Positions 1 through 10,880 of a stretch of DNA of 64,000 bases are shown here, in pieces. The translations under genes were made by a program, and so were the position numbers. Positions within the stretch are counted from its first letter, which is position 1; every line of letters begins with the position of its first letter. The notes under the pieces are model-generated. The model was given only the letters and a program-made list of their open reading frames with translations, was not told where the DNA came from and ran no database searches. Where the stretch lies: contig NC_061795.1 of the NCBI RefSeq assembly GCF_021462225.1, forward strand, positions 47,270,880 to 47,334,879, in the 5' to 3' direction. This stretch comes from Girardinichthys multiradiatus. Lineage: Eukaryota > Chordata > Actinopteri > Cyprinodontiformes > Goodeidae.

Positions 1-1305
1 ATCTACGAGTTAACTCTAAACACCTGCAAAAGATTCCTGAGGCCTTTAAAACTCCCAGCCTGGTTCATCACTCAAAACCCCAATCATGGGTAAGACTGCA
101 GACCTGACTGCTGTCCAGAAGGCCACTATTGACACCCTCAAGCAAGAGGGTAAGACACAGAAAGACATTTCTGAACGAATAGGCTGTTCCCAGAGTGCTG
201 TATCAAGGCACCTCAGTGGGAAGTCTGTGGGAAGGAAAAAGTGTGTCAGAAAACGCTGCACAACGAGAAGAGGTGACCGGACCCTGAGGAAGATTGTGGA
301 GAAGGGCCGATTCCAGACCTTGGGGGACCTGCGGAAGCAGTGGACTGAGTCTGGAGTAGAAACATCCAGAGCCACCGTGCACAGGCGTGTGCAGGAAATG
401 GGCTACAGGTGCCGCATTCCCCAGACCTGGGCTACAGAGAAGCAGCACTGGACTGTTGCTCAGTGGTCCAAAGTACTTTTTTCAGATGAAAGCAAATTCT
501 GCATGTCATTCGGAAATCAAGGTGCCAGAGTCTGGAGGAAGACTGGGGAGAAGGAAATGCCAAAATGCCAGAAGTCCAGTGTCAAGTACCCACAGTCAGT
601 GATGGTCTGGGGTGCCGTGTCAGCTGCTGGTGTTGGTCCACTGTGTTTTATCAAGGGCAGGGTCAATGCAGCTAGCTATCAGGAGATTTTGGAGCACTTC
701 ATGCTTCCATCTGCTGAAAAGCTTTATGGAGATGAAGATTTCATTTTTCAGCACGACCTGGCACCTGCTCACAGTGCCAAAACCACTGGTAAATGGTTTA
801 CTGACCATGGTATCACTGTGCTCAATTGGCCTGCCAACTCTCCTGACCTGAACCCCATAGAGAATCTGTGGGATATTGTGAAGAGAACGTTGAGACACTC
901 AAGACCCAACACTCTGGATGAGCTAAAGGCCGCTATCGAAGCATCCTGGGCCTCCATAAGACCTCAGCAGTGCCACAGGCTGCATTGAAGCAGTCATTTC
1001 TGCAAAAGGATTCCCGACCAAGTATTGAGTGCATAACTGTACATTATTATTTGAAGGTTGACGTTTTTTGTATTAAAAACACTTTTCTTTTATTGGTCGG
1101 ATGAAATATGCTAATTTTGTGAGATAGGAATTTTGGGTTTTCATGAGCTGTATGCCAAAATAATCCGTATTAAGACAATAAAAGACCTGAAATATTTCAG
1201 TTAGTGTGCAATGAATCTAAAATATATGAATATTAAATTTTCATCATTACATTATAGAAAATAATGAACTTTATCACAATATGCTAATTTTTTGAGAAGG
1301 ACCTG
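1..1305 (+). mobile_element. Tc1-type DNA transposon, copy 1 (5' end outside the window)
   Basis: The right terminal inverted repeat ends in GAGAAGGACCTG followed by the TA target dinucleotide at 1306-1307. The same terminus is seen in three other copies at 9025-10615, 22339-23948 and 29184-30792. The window begins just inside the left arm, so the left repeat is missing here. The interior carries a Tc1 transposase frame with two deletions. All four copies are very similar by eye, so this is a young family in this genome. Confidence 0.93.
86..988 (+). pseudogene. Tc1 transposase, copy 1, internally deleted
   Basis: This is a 300-codon frame for a DD34E Tc1 transposase. The N-terminal helix-turn-helix region ([19 protein letters not shown]) is present, as are the catalytic Asp in FSDESKF, the Asp in FQHDLAPAH and the Glu in NPIENLW. 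Compared with copy 3 (334 residues), 42 bp (14 codons) are missing in frame just before the TWATEKQHW segment. A 20-bp deletion near the C-terminus shifts the frame, so the protein ends CHRLH instead of continuing to the usual terminus. The three catalytic acids remain, but the linker between the DNA-binding and catalytic parts is shortened and the C-terminus is lost. It is probably inactive. Confidence 0.9.
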
Positions 1306-1307
1306 TA

Positions 1308-2570
1308 TATCGCTGCTGCTTGGTTGTAGGCAGACAATATTATCTCCTTTACAGATATGCCTTAATCAAATAGCACATAACCTGCTCACTCACTATGCAA
1401 ATCCTGATGACTGTTGGAAAAACAAAAATTGGCAGGTAGTGACAGGTATTCCCAGTTAAATAAAACCTACATCTCATTCACACATACTGTACAAATTTTC
1501 TGTAAAACATTTCCTAAAATAAAGACAAACCTTGTGTACTTCTGTGTAAACCTGGCAGTTTCCATCTGTAAGAACTTAAAGCAAATAAAACATTTACCTG
1601 CTAAACTTTACATATTCTCGCTTCCTTTCTTCCAAAAAATCTTATTTCCATGCTGTAAATCCTGATTTAAAGTCATTCAGTTGTCAGAGAAACAAAAGAA
1701 GCTCCCTGTAAGAGCAATTCCAACTAATGTCATATCATTAAACTGTTCCTCCTGCTTTGCAAACTCTAGACACACCCTCTCGTTCCTTTTTCCCTGCTCA
1801 CACATTCAGCACCTGACTTTTTGCAGAGCATTCTGGGGAAACAGGTTGGAGAAGATTCAAATGATGTCTCAGGAAACTTATTATAAGAGGTTAGGTACTC
1901 CTCTGTTTAAACATTTCTCTGCAGGTTCACTGGTAAAATCCACGGGAAAGAAATATTAAATATGAAGCAAAGGAATACGTGGTTAAGATTTAGTAAATAT
2001 TTTGGTATCAAATAAAACCTAATTTCAGGGGAGAGTTTTGTTTATCAGGTGTCTACACGTCAGCTCCACTGCCCACCCCTAGCATCACATTCAAGTCACT
2101 GATGTTAGCCTATAAAGTGCTCAATGGAACAAGGAGCACATCTAAAACAATACTGGCCCTCTAGGACTGGAAATGTCCACCTCTGCTTACAGCAGCAAAG
2201 GACCACAGAAGAAGACTTTCAACTGTTATTACTGTTATTACTGTAATCATGGCCTGCATAAAGAGTGTTTTGCAACACTTAAGAGGAAATGTACCTAAAA
2301 TACTCCCACAGCAACCAGATTAAAAAATAGTTGTTAGTTAATCAAAAGTTGCCATTACAAGTATGAGGAAGAAAGATTTTAACTATACTTGTTTGACAGC
2401 ATTCCACTTCCAAGCCTTTATTTCTTGTCATTTTGATTAATAAGGCTAACAGATGAAAACCCAAAGTTTAGCGTCTCAAGAAATTTATGTATCATATAAA
2501 AACAAAACATCATAACACCAAAATAATATTTTTCGTGTATAAATATTATGTAATGGATATATTATGGCCA
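1308..2570. other. Intergenic stretch without a recognisable gene
   Basis: AT-rich sequence with only short uncoupled open frames (for example at 1414-1665 and 1681-1959) that I do not recognise. At about 2040-2210 a conceptual reading gives FKSLMLAYKVLNGT, which faintly resembles the C-terminal segment of LINE reverse-transcriptase ORFs (compare FKILLLTYKALNDLAPS in the L2 element at 62,881-63,243). I take that as a possible very old LINE scrap, not an established call. Confidence 0.4.
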
Positions 2571-2571
2571 A

Positions 2572-2960
2572 CAGACTCATAGGAAAGACTGCTGACCTGA
2601 CAGATGTCCAGAAGACAGTCATTCACACCCTCGACAAGAAGTGTAAGCCACAAAGGGCTATGCTAAAGAAGCTGGTTGCTCACAGAGTGTTGTATCCAAG
2701 CATAGTCTTAGAAAATTGAGTGGAAAGGGGTGGTGGAATAGGTGCAGCTGCAAAAGAGATAACCACAGCCTTAACAGGATGCTCAAGAAAAATCTATTCA
2801 AGAATTTGGGGGAACTTCACAAGGAGTGGACTGAGGATGGATTCAGTGCATTGAGATTCATGCGGAGAGACCAATTCTGTCCTGAATAAGGAACAACATT
2901 ATTCCTTGGCTAAGAAGAAAAAGAACTGGACTGTTTCATTTTACAGATGAAAGTAACCAT
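2572..2960 (+). mobile_element. Decayed Tc1 transposon fragment (5' half)
   Basis: Read with frameshifts, this stretch starts with a GKTADLTDVQK-like segment. It continues through a degenerate helix-turn-helix, a NLGELHKEWTEDG-like segment and the LAKKKKNWTV region, and ends near FTDES. This is the order of a Tc1 transposase N-terminus, but with many indels and substitutions. It belongs to an older family related to the fragments at 11,700-12,050 and 36,636-37,408. No terminal repeats are visible. Confidence 0.75.
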
Positions 2961-3419
2961 GCAAGCACACACACTCACTGCTGAGGGCCATTCACAGCAA
3001 CCAATTAACCAACATGAAGTTCTTGTACATGTGCTAAATCTCTATGTAGCTCATTATCTGGAGTTTGATGTAGAGACCTGTTTGATCAGAAATGGATGTA
3101 CACTTAGCTGCTGTTCTTATCCAAATGCACTATATGAAATTAAGACAAGTATAGTTTTTCAACTGAACACAATGAATTACTTTAATACAAATTAGGCAAT
3201 GAGAATGTTTTGTAGAATGTTCTGTTTTAATGAGAGACTGGAAGGAAATTCTAAGAATTACACTTAAATGTATTATCTTTGATGAGCATACAGCGTGTCT
3301 AAGATCTTTACCTCTTTAACTAAAAAAGCTATATTTAAAATATTTAATAGCAGTAAGCCATTATTATCATGGTTAAGAAATACAATATTTCACTCTAATG
3401 AATTCATAAAATGAGTGTC

Positions 3420-3590
<171 letters not shown>

Positions 3591-3615
3591 CTGTATATAA
3601 CCTATATATCATGTC

Positions 3616-3627
3616 AGCAGTAATGAA
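3616..3627. repeat. Left target-site duplication of the I-type LINE
   Basis: The 12-mer AGCAGTAATGAA occurs here and again at 10739-10750, directly after the GAA-rich tail. The first LINE base is therefore about 3628. Confidence 0.8.
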
Positions 3628-4046
3628 GGGAGGGAACCGTTTGCTGGAGCTTGAGTTGGGTGGAGCGTGAATAGCGGGATCTCGCGTCGGGGCAGCTGGT
3701 ATAAAACTGGTTTGTGATTGGACTGCTATGGCATCTCAGGTTGAGGATGAGGGAGATGATGAGATGGATTTTGGAGATTGGACTCCAGTGTATGGTAGTA
3801 GAGGATCGGGAAAAGAGAAAAGTAAAAAGAAGATACTTTGAGAGGGACACAAAGTAGTAAACGGGGCCTAGAAGAAAATAGTTCAGATGAAAATCTTACG
3901 GTTTGTAAAAGGGTTGTTAAGGAGGAGTCCAAAATGATCATAAAGTTTAGGAAGGAGGATGAAGGTTCTCAACTAAGTCCGTTAGCTCAGAGAAAGAGAA
4001 GTTTAGAGAGCTGATATTTGCTAAGATTCTTAGAGATGGGAATCTA

Positions 4047-4904
4047 TTGATTATAGTTGGGAGTGAAGAACAGAAAAACAAAGTGATGAGCACCCAAAGT
4101 ATTTGTAAAAAAACGGTGAGTGATATGAAGATTTTGGAAGAGGCTAAAATAGCTAGAGGAACTATCTCAGGAATTCCGATAGGTGAAGATCTGGAAAAGT
4201 TCAGACGCAGTATCTATGGAAGTGAAGTAAGCAAAATAAAAAGACTGATGAGAACAGTTGAAGGAAAAAGAGTGGAAAATCTTTCGGTGATGTTGGAGTT
4301 TCAAGCAGCTACACTTCCTGAAAGAATAAAAAGTAGGGTGTATGTGTTTTCCTGTTAGGCCACATATCCCTCCTCCTCTAAGATGTTATAAATGCCACAG
4401 ATATGGACATATATCGCAGCAGCATGTAATGGGAAACAAAGATGTCCAAAGTGTGGAGGGGAGCATGGGTATGATGAATGTAAAAATGGAAAGGATACTT
4501 GTTGTAACTGTGGAGGGCAACATAGGGTCACTTATGGAGGATGTGAAGTAAGGAGAAAAGCAATGGAAATTGAACAAGTTGAAGTCATTAATAATATAAG
4601 TTATACAGAAGCTGCAAAAAGAGTGAAGAAACCAAAATATGTGCCAGGAAAACTTCAGCTGAGTCCAACACCAGAGCAAAGGCAGATTAGATCAGTCACA
4701 GTACTGACAGTTGAAACGATTATGCTGTTTATTGCTTATGTAATTAATTGTACAGATCAAGTTAAGCACAAGACAGAAAAAATCAAAATAATCGTGAAAG
4801 GAGCAGAAAGGTTTTTCGGTATAAAGGATATATCATGGGAGCACATAAATAAGAGATTAGGGGAAGAAGGGAGGGTAGGAAGACTGGAAGAAAGAACAAA
4901 TTGA
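4047..4904 (+). pseudogene. LINE ORF1 (nucleic-acid-binding, CCHC zinc knuckles), frameshifted
   Basis: The first frame (4047-4358) carries an ORF1-like basic and acidic region without recognisable catalytic motifs. The reading then moves through two further frames into a Cys-rich part. CYKCHRYGHI starts a first CX2CX4H knuckle, followed by CPKCGGEHGYDEC and CCNCGGQHRVTYGGC. Three tandem knuckles of this type are known from I- and Jockey-like ORF1 proteins, which package the element RNA. At least two frameshifts, near 4345 and 4420, break the frame. The sequence upstream from 3628 to 4046 also reads as ORF1-like in pieces. Confidence 0.8.
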
Positions 4905-7227
4905 TCGTCTTACAATGGAATGCTAGAAGTCTAATTTCAAATGAGCAAGAATTTAAAGGATTTATTAAAGATTTTAAAGAGGAATTAAATATTATATACA
5001 TTCAGGAAACTTTGCTTAAACCAAATCTTGATTTTGCTATCAAAGGACATGAAAGCATTAGAAGAGATAGACAGGAATGATCAGGAGGAGGATGTATAAT
5101 ATTCATAAAAAAGGGGATTCAATTTAGAAGTTTAGCTAAAGGAAAATAGTTAGAATATGTTACTATTGAAATATGGACAAAAATTGGGAAAGTTAAAATA
5201 ATAACTTTTTACATTCCATGTAAAAGACTTTCTTTAGATCTAATGGAGGAACTTGGGAAGTATTTAAAGGATAAAATGATTTGGTATGGGGATTTTAATG
5301 GACATAGCTCATTATGGAGTGATCATAATGATCAAAATGGGGGTGTAGTTGAAGAAATAATGGATGTGAAAAATTTGGTAGTTTTGAATGATGGGAGTGG
5401 AACAAGAATTAATTTGAGAGAAAATACAGTGTCAGCAATTGACTTAACATTAGTTTCAGATTCTCTAGCAGGTGTTTGTTTATGGAAAGTAATTAATAAA
5501 ACAAGTATAGGAAGTGATCACTTCCCTATTATGACTGAAGTAAAACTACATATAGAGAAATATTGTATAAATGGGATGAAGCAATGGTGCTTTAGATCTG
5601 CAGATTGGGAAACTTTTTGAAATAATAGTGAAATAAAACTACAAAAAGTGTATATAAATGGTAGTATTGATGAATTTAATCTTTCTATATGTAATGTTAT
5701 TATAGAAGTAGCTAATCAGGCAATAAGGATGGAAGGTGGGAAAAGGGAAAGAACATTGGTGCGCTTTTAAGTTATTAAAAAGAAATCACAACTTTCAGAA
5801 TTTGAATGAATATAAGAAATTGCAAGCAAATGTAAGAAAAACCATTAAAAATGCAAAAAGAGAATATTGGAGGAGTTTTTGTAATTTAGTGGGGAGGGAG
5901 ACAGATATTTCTAAGGTATGGGCAATGATTAAAAGGATGAATGGGATTAAAAGAGTGAGTGGATATCCAATACTAAATAATGGGGAAATAACAGCTGTGA
6001 AAGATAAAGAAAATCCAGAAATGTTGGTTAAGATGTTTGCTAAAATTCATAGTTCTGAAAATATTAGTGAAGAAGGGAAAAAAGGACGAGAAAAGACAGT
6101 TTTAGAGAATAAGGAGTTATTGGAGCAAACGGAAGATTCAAATGATTCATTAAATATGTTGTTTACAATAACAGAGCTGAACAGGGCACTTAAAAAATAT
6201 AAATGATCAGCTCCAGGAAAAGATCAGGTTTGTTATGTGATGATAAGTAATTTAAGTGAAACATCTAAAAATATTTTATTAGAATTGTATAATCAAGTAT
6301 GGGAGGATGGAGAATTGCCAAAAAGGTGGAAAGAAGCAGTGATTATACCAATTCGAAAACCAGGGAAAGATGAGACAAAACCAGAAAATTACAGACCTAT
6401 AGCTTTAACATCAAACATATGTAAAATAATGGAGAGAATGATAAATGAAAGTTTGTTATATGGAAAATAAAGGTCTTATATCAATGTATCAGAGTGGGTC
6501 CAGGAGAGGGAGAAACATAATGGATCCAATATTGTGTTTAGAGAATGAGATTAGAAAGGCTCAAGTGAATAAAGAGAGTGTTGTGACGGTATTTTTTGAT
6601 ATTGAAAGAGCATGTGATATGATGTGGATGGAAGGGTTATTAATAAAAATTAGAAGAATGGGAATAAATGGTTGTATTTTTAGAAGGAAGACAAATACAA
6701 GTGAGGATAGGGAAGGAGTATTCTGAGAGATTGAATATAGAAAGTGGGACACCACAGGGAAGCATAATAAGCCCGTTATTATTTTCTGTTATAATTAATG
6801 ATATGTTTAAGGAAGTAGGGGGTGGAACGGGATTTTCACTTTTTGCTGATGATGGAGCAATGTGGAAAAGGGGAAGGAATTTAAAATTTATTGTTAAGAA
6901 GCTGCAGGGGGCAATTTCAGTTGTAGAAAAATGGACATATAAATGGGGTTTTAAGTTTTCTATGGAAAAAAATAAAATTATGTTTTTTACATGGAAAAGA
7001 GTTGATGAAAAAATCAAGTTGAAATTATATGATCAGGAGTTGGAAAGAGTTAAACAATTGAAATTTCTTGGGTTGTGGTTTGATGAAAGAATGACATGGG
7101 GTGTACACATTAAGAAAATATTAAATAAATGTAGGAAGGTGTTAAATATAATGAGGTGTTTAGTTGGAACCGAGTGGGGAGCTGATAGAAAGGCATTGAA
7201 AGCCATTTATATTGGATTAATTAGGTC

Positions 7228-7574
7228 CCTTAGAAATAGGGTGAGGAGCTCGGCCATCTGGGAGGAGCTTGGAATAGAGCCGCTGCTCCTCCACATCGAG
7301 AGGAGCCAGTTGAGGTGGCTCGGGCATCTATACCGGATGCCTCCTGGACGCCTTCCTCGGGAGGTGTTCCAGGCACATCCCACCGGGAGGAGGCCCAGGG
7401 GACGGCCCAGGACACGCTGGAGGGACTATGTCTCTCGGCTGTCCTGGGAACGCCTTGGGCTCCCCCCGGAGGAGCTGGAGGAGGTGTCTGTGGATAGGGA
7501 TGTCTGGGCGTCTCTGCTGAGTCTGCTGCCCCCGCAACCCGGTCCCGGATAAATCGGAAGACGACGAGTACGAG
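7228..7574 (+). mobile_element. 5'-truncated RTE/Rex3-like LINE fragment inserted in the I-type LINE
   Basis: A GC-rich block in otherwise AT-rich sequence encodes the C-terminus of another LINE ORF: RSQLRWLGHLYRMPPGRLP, then GRRPRGRPRTRWRDY, then a stop and a very short 3' tail with ACGACGAG-type repeats. It is flanked by TAATTAGGTC at 7218-7227 and 7575-7584. Removing the insert and one copy restores a continuous ORF2 reading (GLIRS followed by VLDYG). The short 3' UTR and small repetitive tail fit the RTE clade (Rex3-like). The family name rests on the C-terminal motif only. Confidence 0.82.
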
Positions 7575-8002
7575 TAATTAGGTCAGTCTTGGATTATGGA
7601 TGCATAGTTTATAATTCAGCAGCAGATACAAATCTCCAACAAAAGCTAAATTATATTCAATATCAAGCTTTAAGAATATGTACAGGTGCTTTTAAAACAT
7701 CTTCAATAGCAGCATTACAAGTTGAAATGGGAGAAATGCCTCTTAAATTTAGAACGGACCAGTTATCTTTGAATTATTGGGCAAATTTACAAGGACAAAG
7801 AAATTACCATCCAACATTAAAAGTGCTCACAACAGGTTGGGAAAAGGACAAAATAAAAAGATTTGGATGGATAATAAATTCTAAAGCTAATGAAATTTAA
7901 TTACATAAAATAGATATAGATCAGACAGTTCCATTACCTACAATACCACCTTGGATACTTCCTGACGCAAAAATAGATTTTTCATTATTAGAAAACAAGA
8001 AC

Positions 8003-8145
8003 AGTCAGTCAGTCATTTTCTACCGCTTATTCCATAGTGGATCGCGGGGGAGCTGGTGCCTATCTCCAGCAGTCTATGGGCGAGAGGCAGGGCTCACCCT
8101 GGCTGGGTCACCATTCCATCGCAGGGCAACACACAAACAAAAGAA
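8003..8145. repeat. Dispersed fish repeat, truncated copy A
   Basis: The segment contains CATTTTCTACCGCTTATTCC, GGGGGAGCTGGTGCCTATCT and GGCAGGGCTCACCCTGG. It matches the 5' part of longer copies at 37,430-37,735 and 40,890-41,160. It is not part of the LINE coding sequence and may have an AAGAACA duplication at its ends. I cannot assign a transposon class. Confidence 0.65.
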
Positions 8146-9024
8146 GAACAAAAATACGTTTTTTATTATGAATAAATATATTGTACCAGAATACATAAAC
8201 CAGTATTATAACTATGCACATATGTATACTGATGCATCAAAAATATTGCAAATAGGATAGGAGTAGCTTTTATTGTACCACAATTTAATTTTAAAGTAGG
8301 AAAAAAGGTAAGTGATGAAGTATCGGTTTATACAGGAAAAATACTTGCTTTACTTCTAGCAGTTCAGTGGGTGGAAGAGGTTAGACCATTAAAATCAATC
8401 ATTTGTTCAGACTCTAGTGCATCATTGGCCAGTTTGCAACATAGTCAATCAGATAGTATACTAGATATATTAATTGAAATGACAACAAACACTTTATAAA
8501 ATCATTATGATAGGGCTTACAGTTCATTTTATATGGTGGATAATATGGCTAAGAAGAGCGCCATTAGGATAATGGTTGACATTAATGTTAGATTTAGTGT
8601 AAAAGAAGTAAAGGGTATAATAAAACAAAAAATGGAAGAGAGGTGGCGGAGGTTATAGGAAGAAGAAAGGAAAGGATGCTGGTTTTATAAAATACAAAGG
8701 AAAATTGGAGAAATGAGAAGAACAGAAAGAAACACGAGATACTGGATTGAACAGAACCTTATTTATAATAGTGAAACGTCAGACCGGGAAATGTGATTGC
8801 AGGGAAGATGAGACAATACAACATAGTATTTTGCGTTGTAGGACACATCAGGTCCAGAGGAATAAGTTGGTTAGAAATCTTAGTAATATCAAAATGAAAT
8901 TAGACATTGTTGATTTATTGCAAAAAGATTCAGGAAACAGAGGATATCAGGCTATATTTTATTTTTTAAAACAGTGTAAGTTGTATAATAGGATTTAGTG
9001 TATGTAGGGGTATGTACATGTATA

Positions 9025-10615
9025 CAGGTCCTTCTCAAAATATTAGCATATTGTGATAAAGTTCATTATTTTCCATAATGTCATGATGAAAATTTAACAT
9101 TCATATATTTTAGATTCATTGCACACTAACTGAAATATTTCAGGTCTTTTATTGTCTTAATACGGATGATTGTGGCATACAGCTCATGAAAACCCAAAAT
9201 TCCTATCTCTCAAAATTAGCATATCATTAAAAGGGTCTCTAAACGAGCTATGAACCTAATCATCTGAATCAACGAGTTAACTCTAAACACCTGCAAAAGA
9301 TTCCTGAGGCCTTTAAAACTCCCAGCCTGGTTCATCACTCAAAACCCCAATCATGGGTAAGACTGCCGACCTGACTGCTGTCCAGAAGGCCACTATTGAC
9401 ACCCTCAAGCAAGAGAGTAAGACACAGAAAGAAATTTCTGAACGAATAGGCTGTTCCCAGAGTGCTGTATCAAGGTACCTCAGTGGGAAGTCTGTGGGAA
9501 GGAAAAGGTGTGGCAGAAAACGCTGCACAACGAGAAGATGTGACCGGACCCTGAGGAAGATTGTGGAGAAGGGCCGATTCCAGACCTTAGGGGACCTGCA
9601 GAAGCAGTGGACTGAGTCTGGAGTAGAAACATCCAGAGCCACCGTGCACAGGCGTGTGCAGGAAATGGGCTAAAGGTGCCGCATTCCCCAGGTCAAGCCA
9701 CTTTTGAACCAGAAACAGCGGCAGAAGCGCCTGACCTGGGCTACAGAGAAGCAGCACTGGACTGTTGCTCAGTGGTCCAAAGTACTTTTTTCGGATGAAA
9801 GCAAATTCTGCATGTCATTCGGAAATCAAGGTGCCAGAGTCTGGAGGAAGACTGGGGAGAAGGAAATGCCAAAAATGCCAGAAGTCCAGTGTCAAGTACC
9901 CACAGTCAGTGATGGTCTGGGGTGCCGTGTCAGCTGCTGGTGTTGGTCCACTGTGTTTTATCAAGGGCAGGGTCAATGCAGCTAGCTATCAGGAGATTTT
10001 GGAGCACTTCATGCTTCCATCTGCTGAAAAGCTTTATGGAGATGAAGATTTCATTTTTCAGCACGACCTGGCACCTGCTCACAGTGCCAAAACCACTGGT
10101 AAATGGTTTACTGACCATGGTATCACTGTGCTCAATTGGCCTGCCAACTCTCCTGACCTGAACCCCATCGAGAATCTGTGAGATATTGTGAAGAGAACGT
10201 TGAGAGACTCAAGACCCAACACTCTGGATGAGCTAAAGGCCGCTATCGAAGCATCCTGGGCCTCCATAAGACCTCAGCAGTGCCACAGGCTGCATTGAAG
10301 CAGTCATTTCTGCAAAAGGATTCCCGACCAAGTATTGAGTGCATAACTGTACATTATTATTTGAAGGTTGACGTTTTTTGTATTAAAAACACTTTTCTTT
10401 AATTGGTCGGAAGAAATATGCTAATTTTGTGAGATAGGAATTTTGGGTTTTCATGAGCTGTATGCCACAATCATCCGTATTAAGACAATAAAAGACCTGA
10501 AATATTTCAGTTAGTGTGCAATGAATCTAAAATATATGAATGTTAAATTTTCATCATGACATTATGGAAAATAATTAACTTTATCACAATATGCTAATAT
10601 TTTGAGAAGGACCTG
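9025..10615 (+). mobile_element. Tc1-type transposon, copy 2 (complete ends)
   Basis: Both ends carry CAGGTCCTTCTCAAAATATT as inverted repeats and are flanked by TA (9023-9024 and 10616-10617). The element is 1591 bp long and is inserted in the 3' UTR of the I-type LINE, whose sequence resumes at 10618. It shares with copy 1 the same 20-bp deletion near the transposase C-terminus. Confidence 0.95.
9353..10298 (+). pseudogene. Tc1 transposase, copy 2, broken
   Basis: Alignment by eye to copy 3 shows several lesions: a TAA in place of the Tyr codon in QEMGY (about 9671), a one-base A insertion near 9873 that shifts the frame, a TGA replacing Trp in NPIENLW (about 10,180), and the 20-bp C-terminal deletion shared with copy 1. 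Unlike copy 1, the region before TWATEKQHW is complete. It is inactive as a protein source, but its ends are intact, so it could be moved by a transposase supplied elsewhere. Confidence 0.9.
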
Positions 10616-10738
10616 TAGATGTCATGTGGTCCACACTCCTTACCAGTTGGTGGCGGTAATACCTCCTTCAGTTGTTTGCCAACCACCGATATAAGAAGAA
10701 GTCGACGAAGAAGAAGAAGGAGAAGAAGAAGAAGAAGA

Positions 10739-10750
10739 AGCAGTAATGAA
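10739..10750. repeat. Right target-site duplication of the I-type LINE
   Basis: A second copy of AGCAGTAATGAA, abutting the GAA-rich LINE tail. It places the LINE insertion about 130 bp before the uba2 start codon. Confidence 0.8.
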
Positions 10751-10880
10751 CACAAGTGAATTTGACGCACGAAGAAGAAGCCAGCCGGCGGTGGGCGGGA
10801 CGTAGAAGAAAGAGGAGCTAGCTGTTAGCCGCTAACTACCCGGTGCTGCTCGCAAGGTTGCTCTACGTCTATACATCAAC
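10751..10880 (+). promoter_or_regulatory. uba2 proximal promoter / 5' UTR remnant
   Basis: This is the only host sequence left between the LINE's right target duplication and the uba2 ATG. It is GC-rich, with a CGGCGGTGGGCGGGAC block (a GC-box-like GGGCGG). The transcription start cannot be seen. Host sequence formerly continuous with it now lies beyond 3616. Confidence 0.5.

Larger units (their letters stand above)
4902..8998 (+). pseudogene. LINE ORF2: APE endonuclease, reverse transcriptase, RNase H; degenerate
   Basis: Domains in order: APE endonuclease from about 4905 (LQWNARSL start, FIQET-like site, WYGDFNGHSSLW at about 5280, SDHFPI at about 5516); reverse transcriptase with NYRPIALTSN (about 6390), FFDIERACDMMW (about 6595), GTPQGSIISPLLFS (about 6750) and the catalytic FADD (about 6843); RNase H after about 8200 (MYTDASK, then a CSDSSAS-like motif); and a C-terminal Cys/His block with CDCREDETIQHSILRC at about 8790. 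Several stops and frameshifts and two inserted sequences interrupt the frame. The reverse transcriptase core is the best preserved part. RNase H in a fish LINE ORF2 supports the I-superfamily call. Confidence 0.85.
3628..10738 (+). mobile_element. I-type (I/Nimb-like) non-LTR retrotransposon with nested insertions
   Basis: One LINE insertion containing a 5' UTR, an ORF1 with CCHC zinc knuckles, an ORF2 (APE endonuclease, reverse transcriptase, RNase H, C-terminal Cys/His region) and a 3' UTR ending in a GAA/AAG-rich tail at about 10,693-10,738. A 12-bp direct repeat at 3616-3627 and 10739-10750 brackets the whole. Later insertions split it: a Rex3-like fragment at 7228-7574, a dispersed repeat at about 8003-8145, and Tc1 copy 2 at 9025-10615 in the 3' UTR. 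Removing these leaves about 5 kb, a sensible full length. The combination of CCHC ORF1, APE and RNase H points to the I superfamily. Frameshifts and stops throughout make it non-autonomous. Assignment to the Nimb branch is inference. Confidence 0.88.

Noticed and set aside
46..375. 109-codon minus-strand frame recurring at 46-375, 9313-9642, 22627-22956 and (inverted) 30175-30504
   Set aside because: It is the antisense shadow of the Tc1 transposase N-terminus and recurs only because the element does.
6668..7552. Single 294-codon protein with reverse transcriptase and a proline/arginine-rich C-terminus
   Set aside because: Fusion of the I-type LINE RT with a later Rex3-like insertion; the TAATTAGGTC duplication shows it is two elements.
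10693..10740. GAA repeat as an independent microsatellite or a Friedreich-type expansion
   Set aside because: It is the 3' tail of the I-type LINE, directly followed by the target duplication.
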